DNA of 64,000 nt from Strongylocentrotus purpuratus (lineage: Eukaryota > Echinodermata > Echinoidea > Camarodonta > Strongylocentrotidae), in assembly GCF_000002235.5 (NCBI RefSeq), contig NW_022145563.1:1169501-1233500 (forward strand). Direction: 5' to 3'. Position numbers and translations under genes: made by a program. The number at the start of each line of letters is the position of its first letter. Position 1 is the first letter of the stretch. This document shows positions 11,452 through 22,812 of this stretch, one piece after another. The notes beneath the pieces were generated by a model. That model worked only from the letters and a program-made list of their open reading frames with translations. It was not told the DNA's origin and made no database searches.

Positions 11452-13935
11452 GGGCGTCGCTAGACCTTTTTTAGTGGGGGGGGGGGGGTTGTAGAGGCAA
11501 ACGATTACCGACAAAACTAGCCCCCAATTACCGACAAAATTAAATGTCCCAATATTTACAAATTTAACCCTATATATATCCGGGGCCGAAGGCTAAATTG
11601 TTTTTCCTACGGACTATCTATAGTACTTGCATATGCGCAAATGGTCCTTTTCCTCGACGACATAAATATACGAATTATTTCGTCATCTTAGTCAGCATCA
11701 TAGCTATATATTTTAATGCAGGTGCGACGCTAGGATCTCATTTTAGGGAGGGACGGTAGTGAGCAGGCGAATCACTCAAAGAGTGCGCGAAGCGCGCTCA
11801 TTAGGGGGTGTGGGTGATAGGCCTACCGCGCGAAGCGCGGAAGCTTAGACGTTTCCTTAAATTATTAGGAAAAGAAGACGATTTATTGTACTGTTCTCGA
11901 CTGTTAAAGAGAAGGTTGAGTTCTGGGAAGAGGTGAAAAATAATTTGTGAGCATTACTCATTCTTAGTATGCAAGTGTGGAAAAACATCATAGTTAAGAC
12001 ATGTTCTCTGAAAAGCTTGGCTCTTCAAATGCCTTCATATTCTAAATATGCATGTAACATCGTAAAAATCGGGGGCCGGCTTTTTACGCAACGTGTTCGT
12101 GTAGTCCCATATACATTTTTCTGTGCAAGTGTTTGTAACTTTACCAAGACTTGGCCACATTTCTTATCATTTTGATGATTCTAGAACCTTGCAATACACA
12201 CAAATTCTTATATGCTAGATGATCAACCTTTTCTGGTCGGTTCCACACCGTTTCTTTCACAATGCAATCGCATGACCAGAACTCAACTTCATCTTTAACC
12301 CTTGTCTGTATGAATTCCCCCGCCCCTCCCGCGCAAGGCGCGAAAGCTTTGGCGTTTCATTAAATTATTATAAAAGAAGACGATTTGCTGTACCGTTCTC
12401 GACTGTAAATCCTTGTCTGAATTCAGTCCCCCCCCCCCCTCCCGCGCGGAAGTTTTGGCGTTTCAATAAATTATTAGAGAAAGTAGACAATTCGTTGAAC
12501 CGTGCTCGACTCTTAATCCTTGTATGAATTCAGTTTCTCCCTCTCTCTCCCGCGCGAAGCGCGGAAGCTTTGACATTTCATTAAAATATTAGAGAAAGTA
12601 GACGATTTGTTAAACCGTGCTCGACTCTTAATCTTTGTCTGAATTTGGTTTACCCCTCCCGCGCAAAGCGCGGAAGTTTTGACGTTTCATTAAATTATTA
12701 GAGAAAGCAGACGATACGTTGTACCGTTTTCGACTCTTAATAAGCCCTATTTATCTGAATTCAGTTTTCCCCTCTCGCGCGAAGCCTTAACGTTTCCTTT
12801 ATTTATTAGAGAAAGCAGACGATTGGGTGTACTGTTCTCGACTCTTATTTCTCGTCTGAATTCAGTTTCCCCTTCCCGCACGAAGCTCGAAAAGCTTAGA
12901 CGTTTGATTTAATTTTTATAGAAAGAAGACTATTCGTTGCACCGTTTTCGACTCTTATTAAGCCCTATTTATCTGAATTCAGTTTCCCCCTCTCGCGCGA
13001 AGCGCGGAAGTTTTGACGTTTCCTTAAACTATTAGAGAAAGCAGACGATTCGATGTACCGTTTTCGACCCTTAATAAACCTATTTATCTGAATTCAGTTT
13101 CACCCTCTTGCGCGAAGCGCGGAAGCTTTGGCGTTTCATTAAATTATTAGAGAAAGTAGACGATTTGTTAAACCGTGCTCGACTCTTAATCTTCGTCTGA
13201 AATCGGTTTACCCTCCCGCGCAAAGCGCGGAAGTTTTGACGTTTCATTAAATTATTAGAGAAAGCAGACGATTGGGTGTACTGTTCTCGACTCTTAATTC
13301 TCGTCTGAATTAAGTTTCCCCTTCCCGCGCAAAGCGCGGGAGTTTTGACGTTTCATTAAATTATTAGAGAAAGCAGACGATTCGATGTACCGTTTTCGAC
13401 CCTTAATAAACCTATTTATCTGAATTCAGTTTCACCCTCTTGCGCGAAGCGCGGAAGCTTTGGCGTTTCATTAAATTATTAGAGAAAGTAGACGATTTGT
13501 TAAACCGTGCTCGACTCTTAATCTTCGTCTGAAATCGGTTTACCCCTCCCGCGCAAAGCGCGGAAGTTTTGACGTTTCATTAAATTATTAGAGAAAGCAG
13601 ACGATTGGGTGTACTGTTCTCGACTCTTAATTATCGTCTGAATTAAGTTTCCCCTTCCCGCGCAAAGCGCGGGAGTTTTGACGTTTCATTAAATTATTAG
13701 AGAAAGCAGACGATTCGTTGTACCGTTTTCGACTCTTGATAAGCCCTATTTATCTGAATTCAATTTCCCCCTCTCGCGCGAAGCGCGGAAGCCTTGACGT
13801 TTCCTTAAATTATTAGAGAAAGCAGACGATTGGGTGTACTGTTCTCGACTCTTAATTCTCGTCTTAATTCAGTTTCCCCTTCCCGCGCGAAGCGCGAAAA
13901 GCTTAGACGTTTGATTTAATTATTATAGAAAGAAG
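11452..13935 (+). mobile_element. Satellite-bearing hAT-like element, right end lost
   Basis: It starts with GGGCGTCGCTAGACC and a G run, and continues as the 56,769-57,140 element does. From 12,330 it becomes a tandem array of about fifteen monomers of 107-115 bp. Each monomer has a palindromic CGCGCGAAGCGCGG core, TTTGACGTTTCATTAAATTA, GAGAAAGCAGACGATT and CTCGACTCTTAAT. A three-monomer block of 332 bp is nearly identically repeated (13,049-13,380 and 13,381-13,712), a small higher-order unit. No right terminus is seen. No coding frame. Confidence 0.75.
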
Positions 13936-14262
13936 ACGAGAAGGCGAACTTTAGAATGTTCCTGAAACGGTCTAACCTGCAACGGCGCTTTATACTGACC
14001 GTTCGACCACACACGGCGCAATCAAGATCAGTGCAGTCGTCACGGTAACCTATTGGCCCCCTACCTCCCCTAGATCGCGCGGGCGGGAAAAATTGTTCTG
14101 CACTGCTATCGCAAGAGAGCGGAGCATGCATGCGGTGCAATATGCAGAAGACTGCGTGGCCGGCCGGCCGGGGCGCGGCCCAATGCATTTTGTGTATACA
14201 GTGGGATTCTTATTATTCTGAATTTTATGAAGTGCTTGTTCGCGCACGTCACACAACTATTC
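13936..14262. other. Intergenic stretch, no gene seen
   Basis: Locally GC-rich with GGCCGGCCGGCC at 14,159, but short overlapping frames on both strands show no domain. Nothing else is supported. Confidence 0.35.
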
Positions 14263-14266
14263 TTAA

Positions 14267-14808
14267 AGGGAAAGTCCACCCCCAAAATAAGTTTGTTTCG
14301 ATAGAGGCAGAATAATAAGAAAATCAGGTGAGTGAAAGTTTGAGCAAATTCTGAATGAAAATAAGAAAGTTATGAATTATTGAAGTTGTGATCAATCAAA
14401 CACAAATTGGCAACTCTATGACGTATCATGCGAGCTCAACTTCCATTTGCTCAGTACTAAAAAAAATCTAAAATTTTCATTTTCCCTCAAGAAAAATTTC
14501 AACCATACATGCACCCTAAATATAATAATTGCAAATATGTTTCTATACTCCCCCTGCAAGGAACAAATATATATTCCGTCATCAATAACGAAGAAAACGT
14601 GATTTTATGGAATATTATGCACAAAGCAAATGAATGAGAGCTCGTATAATAAGTCACAGAGTTGCCAATTTGTATTTGATTGATCACAACTTCAATAATT
14701 CATAACTTTCTTATTTTCATTCAGAATTTGCTCAAACTTTCACTCACCTGATTTTCTTATTATTCTGCCTCTATCGAAACAAACTTATTTTGGGGGTGGA
14801 CTTTCCCT
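14267..14808. mobile_element. TTAA-flanked inverted-repeat element (Kolobok/piggyBac-like MITE)
   Basis: The termini AGGGAAAGTCCACC and GGTGGACTTTCCCT are flanked by TTAA at 14,263-14,266 and 14,809-14,812. The inverted arms run for about 170 bp on each side (to about 14,436 and from about 14,638) with few mismatches, leaving a loop of about 200 bp. It is 542 bp long and non-coding. TTAA duplication occurs in Kolobok and piggyBac elements; which one applies here is not decided by the ends alone. Confidence 0.88.
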
Positions 14809-14809
14809 T

Positions 14810-15060
14810 TAATGATAGTGACATACTGTATACGTGTAGGCTATACAGTTATACATACATACAAAAATAACTCATTTCTCATGCATTATGCTGAAATTGA
14901 AACAATCACATTTTTTTCTTCTTCTTCTTCTTCTTCCTTTTTTTTTCCTCTCTTTTTGTTGTAATATCAGGAGGGATGTTTGTACATGCCATCCCCCCTA
15001 CTTCAAGCCAGGGGGATGCAGCCCCCCATCCCCCCCGGGATTTACGCCCCTGTCTGTCAG
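14810..15060. other. Stretch with TTC repeat and hAT-like C-run end
   Basis: TTC microsatellite at 14,915-14,950, then a C-rich segment ending TTTACGCCCCTG near 15,052, complement of a CAGGGGCGTAAA terminus. Copy B lacks this material next to 35,890. Confidence 0.4.
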
Positions 15061-16325
15061 TGACCACCCTGGGTGGTCTAATCCCTCATAGCCAAACTAG
15101 TACAGACGAGCTTTAAGGAGTTATAATACGAGTATGTCAGCTTTGCGAGCAGCTTCATTTCAAACCACACTTCAATTACCACTTAAATGAAGACCACTGA
15201 TTTTGACACGCAATCAGAATACTCACCTACTTCATTATTTTGTTTGGAAAATACATAACATTGTAATTCAAACTGAGAAGTATTGATTGGTAAGTTTCAA
15301 TCCAGTTACTTCCGTTATTCATCCGTTTTCTAAAATTATCCACAGATTATCCGTTGTTTACAGGCCATTGGACAGGTAAAACGTTTTAAAAAGTTGAATT
15401 GGTTAAAATTAGATACGAACATCAAAACATATATTGAAAGAGAACAGTGAGATTCTGTGAAAATTGTAACAAAGCTACTTATCAAAATTAATAGCAAAGA
15501 CAAGAAATAAAAAGTATGTTACAATTAAACATAAACTATATAATAAAATGTAATGAAATAAATATAATAAATGTTAATCATACGTGTTCAAAGGAATCTA
15601 AATTTTTAAAAAAATATATAATTTTATTGTATACGTTGAAGTCGACTTTTTTTCTTGCACCCAATTACATAAAATGCATGATTTCGTAGTGAAAACGCTG
15701 TCTGTTGGCCAATTGTCACCAATAATTTTGTGCGTAGGAAATGTGTGCATTCATCAGTCTTTAAGTGACAACAATCCTTACAATTCTGTTTAAGTAATAC
15801 CAAAAAAAAAAGAACTCGGGGGAACCTGCTTTGTGTGTTGAGTGTGCATAAGGCTATCAAAAAGCCCACTGACTGTTTATGGGTCACTGTGACGTGACAT
15901 GTTTGGTGTTTGGTCTCTAGGCCAATTAAAGATAGATTTAGTTCAAATTATTTAGTCTAGTTTTGTCAAATGTTGGCCTTAAATGAGTGATCGGGTCGTA
16001 CCAACGTATCTATGAGCAAAGTCGGACAATAATAAAGTCTCGTTTTTATGTAGCGCATAATAATAAAATCTCTCTCATTATCTGCATATATAAGGCTTCC
16101 AAGTGGTAAAATAATAATTAGTGTATTTAATACATTAGGCGCAGTACTCGGATGACGGATCAATAATTTTTGTCGTATTGCTCTGTCATCCGGGAGCTTC
16201 AACTGTCGATACAATATTGCTTGATTATCGAGTCAAATGTTGTTTATTTCGCTAGTGAGACTGATATAGATAATAATAATATTCTATGGTTTTGTTTTCA
16301 TGTGATATTACATAAATATTGTCAT
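15060..16325. other. Duplicated AT-rich block (partner 35,890-37,185)
   Basis: Strongly conserved between copies but with indels in every short frame. No supported gene, RNA or repeat end. Confidence 0.5.
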
Positions 16326-16327
16326 AG

Positions 16328-16488
16328 CATCTGAGGAACTAACACTTCAAGAAGCTCTGCTTCTATTTAGTTCCTCTTTTCTCGTGCTTTTTCTATTGTA
16401 TTTGTCGTTTCATTGCATATTTTTGTAATAAAATTATTCATTGTATTATGTTTTGCATGAGAAATAAGATCATTTGAATCAATTGAAT
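16328..16488 (+). mobile_element. LINE-like 3' tail, copy A, second occurrence
   Basis: It begins GCATCTGAGGAACTAACACT and contains TTCCTCTTTTCTCGTGCT, then TTTGCATGAGAAATAAGATC and a TTGAATCAATTGAAT tail. It matches 27,904-28,077 and 37,185-37,345. No coding part is attached. Confidence 0.5.
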
Positions 16489-16824
16489 ACATTCTTGTAT
16501 CCCACTCAAAGCCATTCCATATTATATAAATATTAGATGAAATTCGATAACTATACCGTTCAGCCAATGATACGCCAATTTTATTGACTTGCTTTTTGAC
16601 CAAATAGGACCAATATTTTTTTAGCCAATGGGCAAAACGTATATGGAGACAATAATGACCTATTTCTACCAATTATTAGCCTCTAAAATTGACCCAATGT
16701 ATTTGCCACTTGGAATTAGCCCAATATTGACCTACGTTTGTGTCTGCTGACTTAGTCTTGGACCAAGACGTCAGGGAACGATGGCGATGGTTGCATGTTT
16801 GCGAATCTGTATGAAAACGTATCC

Positions 16825-17095
16825 GGACACCTACCCCATTGACATCCACCCCGGATAACCACCCCCAGCCAGTTCCCTCTAGGACAACTACCCCCTAGGG
16901 CAACCGCCCTCTAGGACGACTACCTCCCCCCCCCCCGGAACACCTACCCCCCCCCCCCCCGGACAAATAACCCCTAGGATAGTTGTCTTAGAGGATGGTT
17001 GTCTGGGGGGGGGGTAGTTATCCGAGTGGTAGTTGTCCGGAGGTAGTTTTTCTAGGGGTAGTTATCCGGGGTTGGATGTCCAGGGGTAGGTGTCC
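16825..17095. mobile_element. Foldback of GGACA/TTGTCC words, copy A
   Basis: The left half is repeated GGACAACTACCCC-type words and the right half their complements (GGGGTAGTTATCC type), with outer ends GGACACCTACCCC and GGGGTAGGTGTCC. The partner is 37,682-37,918. A fragment of the same vocabulary lies at 22,332-22,420. No target duplication resolved. Confidence 0.65.
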
Positions 17096-17718
17096 TACAA
17101 CCTTCGGGGCATGGCAACTTTATGTAGGCCTACATTAGACTGTTGTTGCAAATATCAATATCTTCGTATACCGGTAGCCGCGAGCGTTGGGGATATCACT
17201 ACGTTGCATATTCATGCCTGATCACCACGCTTTACTGTTCAAATTCTCTCTCTAAAAAAAGTCCAAAACATAACGTCCATGGTGAAGACATGTTGTGAAG
17301 GTACGAGTGTGGGCAATTTTATTAATGCCCGAAAAAATGATGTTTATTATTTGTTTTACTTGTATGATTTGTTTTATAAAATGATGTTTTATAACATGAT
17401 TTTGATAATGACCGGTCATTATCCAAATTACGCGTTAGGCAAAATAATATCCAGGTCACGTGTATGCTTTAAACCAATCATTTGATTATGATCCACATTC
17501 GTTGACCAATTTTCCCTGTACTTGTCAGTTGCCACATGTTTTGTGCATACATTGGTCACAGACAGGAAAAACACACGGTGGTGAGAGGGGAGTAGAAAGT
17601 TAGCCATTCACACAAGAGACGTAATATGTTGTTACTTAAAGAAGTTACGGTTGGGAATTGGAAATATCTTTTGCTGCTTGTTTTAACATTTTTATCATGT
17701 TTATCTTTGTTTCCTCAG

Positions 17719-17761
17719 AAAGCTGCCGTCGAAATTTGGCGAGTTCAGGATTGAAACGTTG
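17719..17761 (+). other. Non-coding first exon of Cys-rich gene A (predicted)
   Basis: A 43-nt segment is bounded by TTTGTTTCCTCAG upstream and GTAAGCTCT downstream. It has the same length and almost the same sequence in copy B (38,977-39,019). The donor would join the acceptor TTTCTAG at 18,407, placing the start codon in the second exon. The acceptor-like left border implies at least one more exon further upstream. Confidence 0.5.
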
Positions 17762-17779
17762 GTAAGCTCTGTTGGTTTA

Positions 17780-18018
17780 CAGGGTGACGCAAAAATTGGA
17801 AACCCGAAAACGAAAGGATATTATGAAGAAACGATATGATATCTTGATTGCACCCCTTCATGCTTGCCTGAACAAAATTGTCTTAAAAAGTGTGTGTGAA
17901 AAATCCCTTGAGCCACTTTGGCGTTAAACCCGAGTACATCCGGACAAAAAATAGGCCGGCTCAAGGGACACGTCACAATATCCTTTTGTTTTTCGGTTTC
18001 CTTTTGGGGGACACCCTG
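17780..18018. mobile_element. CAGGGTG...CACCCTG MITE with TA flanks, copy A
   Basis: The terminal inverted repeats CAGGGTGACGCAAAAATTGG and their degenerate complement ending GACACCCTG are flanked by TA. It is 239 bp long, non-coding, and sits in the predicted intron of gene A just downstream of the donor. It is present at the same site in copy B (39,038-39,278), so it predates the duplication. TA target and this terminus are common in Tc1/mariner-like non-autonomous elements; the family is inferred. Confidence 0.75.
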
Positions 18019-18483
18019 TATTAGGTAGGCCTGTGCAAATATATTTGCTATCTTGCTTTTTAAAAATAAGAACATGAACTCGGAATGCCTATGGGTGATG
18101 TTTTCATAAGTGTACATGTCGAGGTGAACTTTTTTTAAAAATGTAAATAATTAACAAAAGCTGGTTTAAGGCAAGCTTCGGAGTTAATTTCGGTTACACG
18201 CAATTCGATAGTGTTATAGTCTAAGGTGATTCTCTTGAATTTAGATTATTTTTCCAGTCAACTGTGGAAACATTGAGTTCCATAATCCCGTTTAACATTA
18301 TGCTATTGTTCAAAACAAAGATGGGTCTGGGTGATAATATGTTGCGTTTTATCATTATATTTTTAGCAGTACATTATATATTTCTTTTTACGGATTTCTG
18401 TTTCTAGTCATTGCTGCTGAGTTATGAGAACCGCCACCTAGTGCCTCACACTTAAACTAATCACGTAACCTGCATAAACGAAA

Positions 18484-18912
18484 ATGGGTGGCGCAAACTC
18501 AATACCTGGACTGGAGACATGGTACCCAAATGCCAAAGAAAAGGACTGTAAGTGTGCGAAATGTGGCGTGACACTCCTCTGTGAGTTGGTGGCCTGCATG
18601 GGGCAGCAGACGTATGCATTTATGAAGCAGGCTTTGGGAAAAGAAACCGTCACCATTTCGAAGAAGGTTGGTGTGGGTTTCGGTCCGAAGGGACCGACAG
18701 CCAGCGCTGGGTCTGAGAGGTCAGTAACAATCGAAAGGGGCGAGTGGCTCATCACTTATCTCCGTAGATTAGATTCCAAACACATGTGCACCGATTGTTT
18801 TAGGAAATCTTTTCCAAAAGAGTTCGCGGGTATTCTCCTGTCATCTGTTGGAAAGGCCAAGGTGATTAATTCGCAGTACGAATGGCATACAATGAGCTAC
18901 GGAACGACATAG
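18484..18912 (+). CDS. Unrecognised Cys-rich protein, 142 aa, copy A
   Basis: An intact frame of 142 codons that I do not recognise. The start MGGANSIPG fits the N-myristoylation pattern (Gly2, small residue at 6, no Pro at 7), so membrane attachment is possible. Cys22, Cys24, Cys27, Cys33 and Cys38 form one cluster, and Cys102-x2-Cys105 a second. C24-x2-C27 plus C102-x2-C105 could bind one zinc ion in a split ribbon, which is inference. Residues 60-75 are Gly-rich (KKVGVGFGPKGP). There is no signal peptide or membrane segment. The upstream exon at 17,719-17,761 and an acceptor at 18,407 suggest splicing into this exon. The ATG is the first one in its frame after the acceptor; an upstream ATG in another frame opens a five-codon frame. 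AATAAA follows at 19,226. The paralogue at 41,308 is about 90 percent identical. A regulatory or zinc-binding adaptor role would be a guess. Confidence 0.72.
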   Translation: MGGANSIPGLETWYPNAKEKDCKCAKCGVTLLCELVACMGQQTYAFMKQALGKETVTISKKVGVGFGPKGPTASAGSERSVTIERGEWLITYLRRLDSKHMCTDCFRKSFPKEFAGILLSSVGKAKVINSQYEWHTMSYGTT

Positions 18913-19245
18913 TGATTCCTGAATTCGTATATCTATCATGTTGCACGTAGGCATACATCCTTCTTTATTTCCGAATCAAGTTGGTATATATTTAAGGTAA
19001 AACGTTTTCATGTAAAGTAAACGATTGATGTTATCATGTGGGTTCATGTTTAATATGGATAATGCAATGACAACGTGATGGCTATTTTACATCGCACAAC
19101 GAAAACAAACATTCTGTATCCCCTAGGAGACCATTTAAATCCACATGTGAATTACTTGATCATCGTAATTGTCTTTGGAATGGGGTAGTTTTTTGGTGTT
19201 CAGAGTTATAAAATGGACATGCAACAATAAAGCGATTTTCTAATT
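18913..19245 (+). other. 3' UTR and poly(A) signal of gene A (predicted)
   Basis: AATAAA lies at 19,226-19,231, followed by a T-rich stretch. The segment is collinear with copy B, where AATAAA is at 42,036. This supports a transcription unit ending near 19,250. Confidence 0.5.
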
Positions 19246-19779
19246 TTATTATGCAGTGGGTTTTCATTGTGGTGTAACATAAGCAAATACCTGTGGTTCC
19301 TTTCAATTATTTTAATCCTTTGTTTTCTTATTTCGAAGGTTTTTGTATTAATGCAATATGATATTTTTAATCTTAAGGTTGTTTTATCCGAGTTGGTTCT
19401 AGCGAAAGTAATATACGTTTTATGTAGCGTTGTAAATATCGCATGATACCTGATTTCATGTTATCCAAAAACTGCGTTTATTTCAATACCCTGCGCGAAA
19501 TACTGTAAAACCATTATATAGATGGAATGAAAGTCCAATGTTATTGTAATGGACGAAAAGAGCTGGTGAGGAGTTGATGTGCGAATGTGGTTTACTTATT
19601 GAAAAGAATGGTCCTTGGTGCAGGTAATTTTACACTATAATACACTTCAAATATTGTATCTATATTAATTAAGATTTCGTGCTTATGGACTTTTAATGGC
19701 AAAATTATGGTACTTTTTTAATCAAACTATATACATGATTTTAGTAGTTACTGAAGTGGAAATGTAAGAAAAGTAAGAC

Positions 19780-21425
19780 AAAATATGTACAATTATGAAT
19801 GAAATTAACGATTTTAGAGACTATGCAGGTCCGAAAATAAACTCGAATAAGACAGAAGTTGTAAAACTGAATATTGTAGATACAATTTTGTTATGATAAT
19901 GACATTATATACGGATAAACCTGTTAAATATTTAGGAGTATATTATGTGGGCGAAAATAGGAAACTGTTACAAGATTTAAACTGGAACGTGAAAAAAGAT
20001 AAAATTCGAAATTTATTAAATATGTGGAAAATGAGAGATCTTACATCTGGTACAATAATTGTTTTGAAAATGTTAGCAGCGTCACAAATTGGTCATACCG
20101 CAACTGTTGTACCAGTACCAAAATACATTTTACAGATATTGAATAGACTATTGTTTTGTCTCTTATGGAATTCAAAAAAAAAAATTAAACGTAATGTGAT
20201 TATAAATGATATTGAAAATGATGGATTGAATATCTTTACTTCGTTTGGCATGAATATCTGTAATTTGAAAAATGTGTTTAGATACTGGTCAGACAAAATT
20301 GTTTGCCACTTTGTTCAATTTTAATATAAAATATATGAATTGATTATGCTCTAAACATAATTTGCCAGAATTGTATGTGGACCTTTTTTGTACTTGGTCA
20401 GAACTAAGATTCATTGATATGTTTAAAGTAAGAAATATTCTAAATGAAATTATTTGGAAAAATAGTAAGATTACCTTTAAGAAAACATATTGTTTTCTCG
20501 ATAATTGCAAGATGCCGGCTTATTGAAAATTCATTTAGTGATTACAACTGGTATTTGGAATGACTCTTAATTTATTAATAAAAATGAACGCACAACAGCT
20601 CCTATTTGATTTTGAATATACAAAATTAAAGAAAGCATTTCCGCAGTGTCGGTTAGATAGATTGAGGAATGTCAATGATTTTGAAGATGAATGTGATATT
20701 TCGAATCTTAATAAAATAGAAACAGGGGATAAAGTAAATGATCTTCTTTTGAAAGTGAAAGATTACTAGCGTTTGTTAATATGGATGAAGTTTAAAAAAC
20801 CAATTGTCATTTATTTTTGGAATTCCTTTCTAGATTTAGGTGATGACTTTGTTTGGAAGGATGTATTTTCATTTAAATTAAAGCAAATTCGTAATAATAA
20901 AGTTAAACAGTTTAATTTCAAGATGATTCACAGGTTTATTGCCTCAAAAGAAAATGTACATGAATGGCAAAATGTGAATAATAATTTATGCAACACTTGT
21001 TGACAATTTGATTCACTATATGTTATATTGCAAGGATGTGATTATGTTTTGGAAAATGATATGTAATTTGATATTTCACCTATTCCACGTAGAAATACAA
21101 ATAAACCAACATATATCAGTTGTGTCTAAGGACCTATAGGCCTATAGTCTTCTGAATATTATTTTTGATTATGCTCAATATGCAATTAATAAATATTACG
21201 TTAAAAGGATTGTCAATGGTTCTGTTATTTACCCGCATGCTTTGCTTTTTCAATACAAGTCGTTGCTGAGATTGTTTTGAAGGTAATAAGGAATTAATAC
21301 TAAGCTGAAGAATTGTTGAATATACTTTAATATTTAGCCAATATTATTTTTCACTCAATCACTGAGTAATGAATGTAAATGATCATGTATTGAAATTATG
21401 GAAATAAAGACCATGCTTGAGGATT
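19780..21425 (+). mobile_element. Dead LINE 3' fragment related to L1/Tx1, copy A
   Basis: Broken frames read like the end of a non-LTR reverse transcriptase. GPKINSNKTE and KPVKYLGVYY match the post-palm SG.KIN..KT and FKYLGI motifs. LLNMWKMRDLTSGTIIVLKM and LNRLLFCLLWNSKKK match the thumb. Further on, QFNFKMIHRFIASKENVHEW and NNLCNTC match the C-terminal region with its CxxC. Stops occur after the KLN, KVKDY and CNTC segments. The palm with the YADD box is missing, so it is a 5'-truncated copy. It ends near GAAATAAAGACCATG at 21,402-21,416. The same fragment occurs in copy B. Confidence 0.75.
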
Positions 21426-21459
21426 CATACTTATAATCTTCATTCCGTTTCTTTTTAAT

Positions 21460-21480
21460 TTTGTATATATATATATATAT
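21460..21480. repeat. TA microsatellite
   Basis: Short TATATA run, longer in copy B at 43,818-43,846. Confidence 0.8.
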
Positions 21481-21617
21481 AAACTTCTACTGAGTCCCAA
21501 TTCGTCCTAAATTTAAAACGAAGTAGGCCTACGCCCAAACCGGGTGAATTGTTTTCACTCTTCATTCCAACAGAATCTAACATGCATTATGCATACATGA
21601 CAAACCTACACTGGGAG

Positions 21618-21660
21618 ATGAAGAAAGAGAGAGAAAGAGAGAGAGAGAGAAAGAGAGATG
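21618..21660 (+). repeat. GA microsatellite
   Basis: GAGA-rich tract, partner at 43,985-44,030. Confidence 0.8.
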
Positions 21661-21682
21661 GGGAGGAAGATGAAGTAATAAT

Positions 21683-21830
21683 ATGATTTGATTTGATTTG
21701 ATTTATTTATTTCTGTTTGATTTTCTTTTTCTTTTGCATTTTGCAAATATATAACAAACAAAACATTGCAAATTTACACATTTCAAAAGAATATAATGTC
21801 GAATAAAGTAACTAATCGAAACCATCAAAC
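21683..21830 (-). mobile_element. Possible LINE tail, minus strand, copy A
   Basis: Read on the minus strand the segment ends AAATAAATCAAATCAAATCA, a repeated ATCAA tail typical of CR1/L2-type 3' ends. The partner is at 44,053-44,200. No coding part. Confidence 0.35.
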
Positions 21831-21929
21831 AGGAGGGTTGACAAAGTAAGCAAATCTTGATAGCATGACTACCCTCAATGGATACATAATAATACGAATA
21901 TGGTGGAACAAATATTGGTAAAAGGGGAA

Positions 21930-21972
21930 AGAGAGAGAGAGGGAGAGAGAGAGAGAGAGGGGGGGGGGGGAG
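21930..21972 (+). repeat. GA and G-rich simple repeat
   Basis: GAGAGAGGGAGAGAG followed by a G run, partner at 44,303-44,365. Confidence 0.8.
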
Positions 21973-22149
21973 GAGAGAGTGAAGGGAGGAAACTGTGAAT
22001 TCCTAGAATCCATGGAGATGTAGACCCTATATTAATCGTTTATAATATACCAATCTCTCCTGCAGACCCGTGTTGAATATCTAACTTAAATGTGAAAATA
22101 ACGTGGTGAAACTTCAAACATCTACTTTGAACTTTTACGATATCCTTAC

Positions 22150-22345
22150 ACCATCCCACCCCACCCCCCTCCCCCCTCTTTCTCTCTCGCTCTCTCTCTC
22201 TCTCTCTCCCTCCTCTCTCACTCCCCTCTTTCTCTCTCTCTCTCTGTCTACCCCTTCTCTCTTTATCTTTCTATCTCTCTCTCTCTCTCTCTTCCTCTCG
22301 TTATCTCTATATCTTTCTCTTTCTCTTTCTATTGTCCTAGAGGGG
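22150..22345 (+). repeat. CT microsatellite, imperfect
   Basis: C-rich then TC-rich polypyrimidine tract. The Ser/Leu-rich frame over it is an artefact. Confidence 0.9.
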
Positions 22346-22420
22346 GTAATTGTCCTCGGGGTGGTTGTCCCGTTGTTAATTGGCCGGGGGCGATTACCCA
22401 GGGGTTAATTGTCCTAGGAC
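22332..22420. repeat. Fragment of GGACA/TTGTCC foldback vocabulary
   Basis: GTCCTAGAGGGGGTAATTGT, GGTGGTTGTCC and TTAATTGTCCTAGGAC resemble the right half of 16,825-17,095. Confidence 0.45.
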
Positions 22421-22700
22421 AAAAAAAGTTTACTATTCATTAAACCTATAAATTTTCTTCCGATAGTTTTATAGCATGTGCCCTACATTCTCACTTTTGT
22501 ACATGTATAATTATGTAGCACACATCCGACTTGAATAAAGCTTCACACATTCAAAAAAAGAGAGATTGATACGGATCGACAAAATCCAAATTAATCTTAA
22601 TTAGCAACTTACGTGACATGTATAGTGAAATTTCTGTAGCTAATTGAAGATTGAGGATTAAAGATTGCAGTAATTATATCAAGGGGACAGGCACACACAC
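22421..22700. other. Junction region between duplication copies A and B
   Basis: No gene seen. Copy A homology ends upstream and copy B homology begins near 22,706, so the tandem junction lies here. Confidence 0.5.
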
Positions 22701-22812
22701 GAGACATGTTGTAGATCTTTTTAGGAATAATGTAATAATTTCGTTTACCCAGGTAAGCCTTATCAACGTTAATGCTGTTCTTCCTGAGGATCCTGTTTGT
22801 TACCGACTGATA

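Larger units (their letters stand above)
1..22400. repeat. Segmental duplication, copy A (about 22 kb)
   Basis: This stretch matches 22,700-44,850 in the same order and orientation. Anchors are 1 with 22,706, 3,410 with 22,813, 5,144 with 24,568, 6,470 with 27,985, 9,063 with 30,541, 15,060 with 35,890, 18,484 with 41,308 and 21,680 with 44,050. The changing offset reflects insertions and deletions in each copy. Non-coding identity looks above about 90 percent by eye. The true start of the copy lies before the window. Confidence 0.9.

Noticed and set aside
14130-14315. Frames around the GGCCGGCC cluster
   Set aside because: Overlap on both strands, no domain, and one runs into the TTAA-flanked MITE.
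17821-18117. 98-codon minus-strand frame
   Set aside because: It overlaps the CAGGGTG MITE and is broken in copy B.
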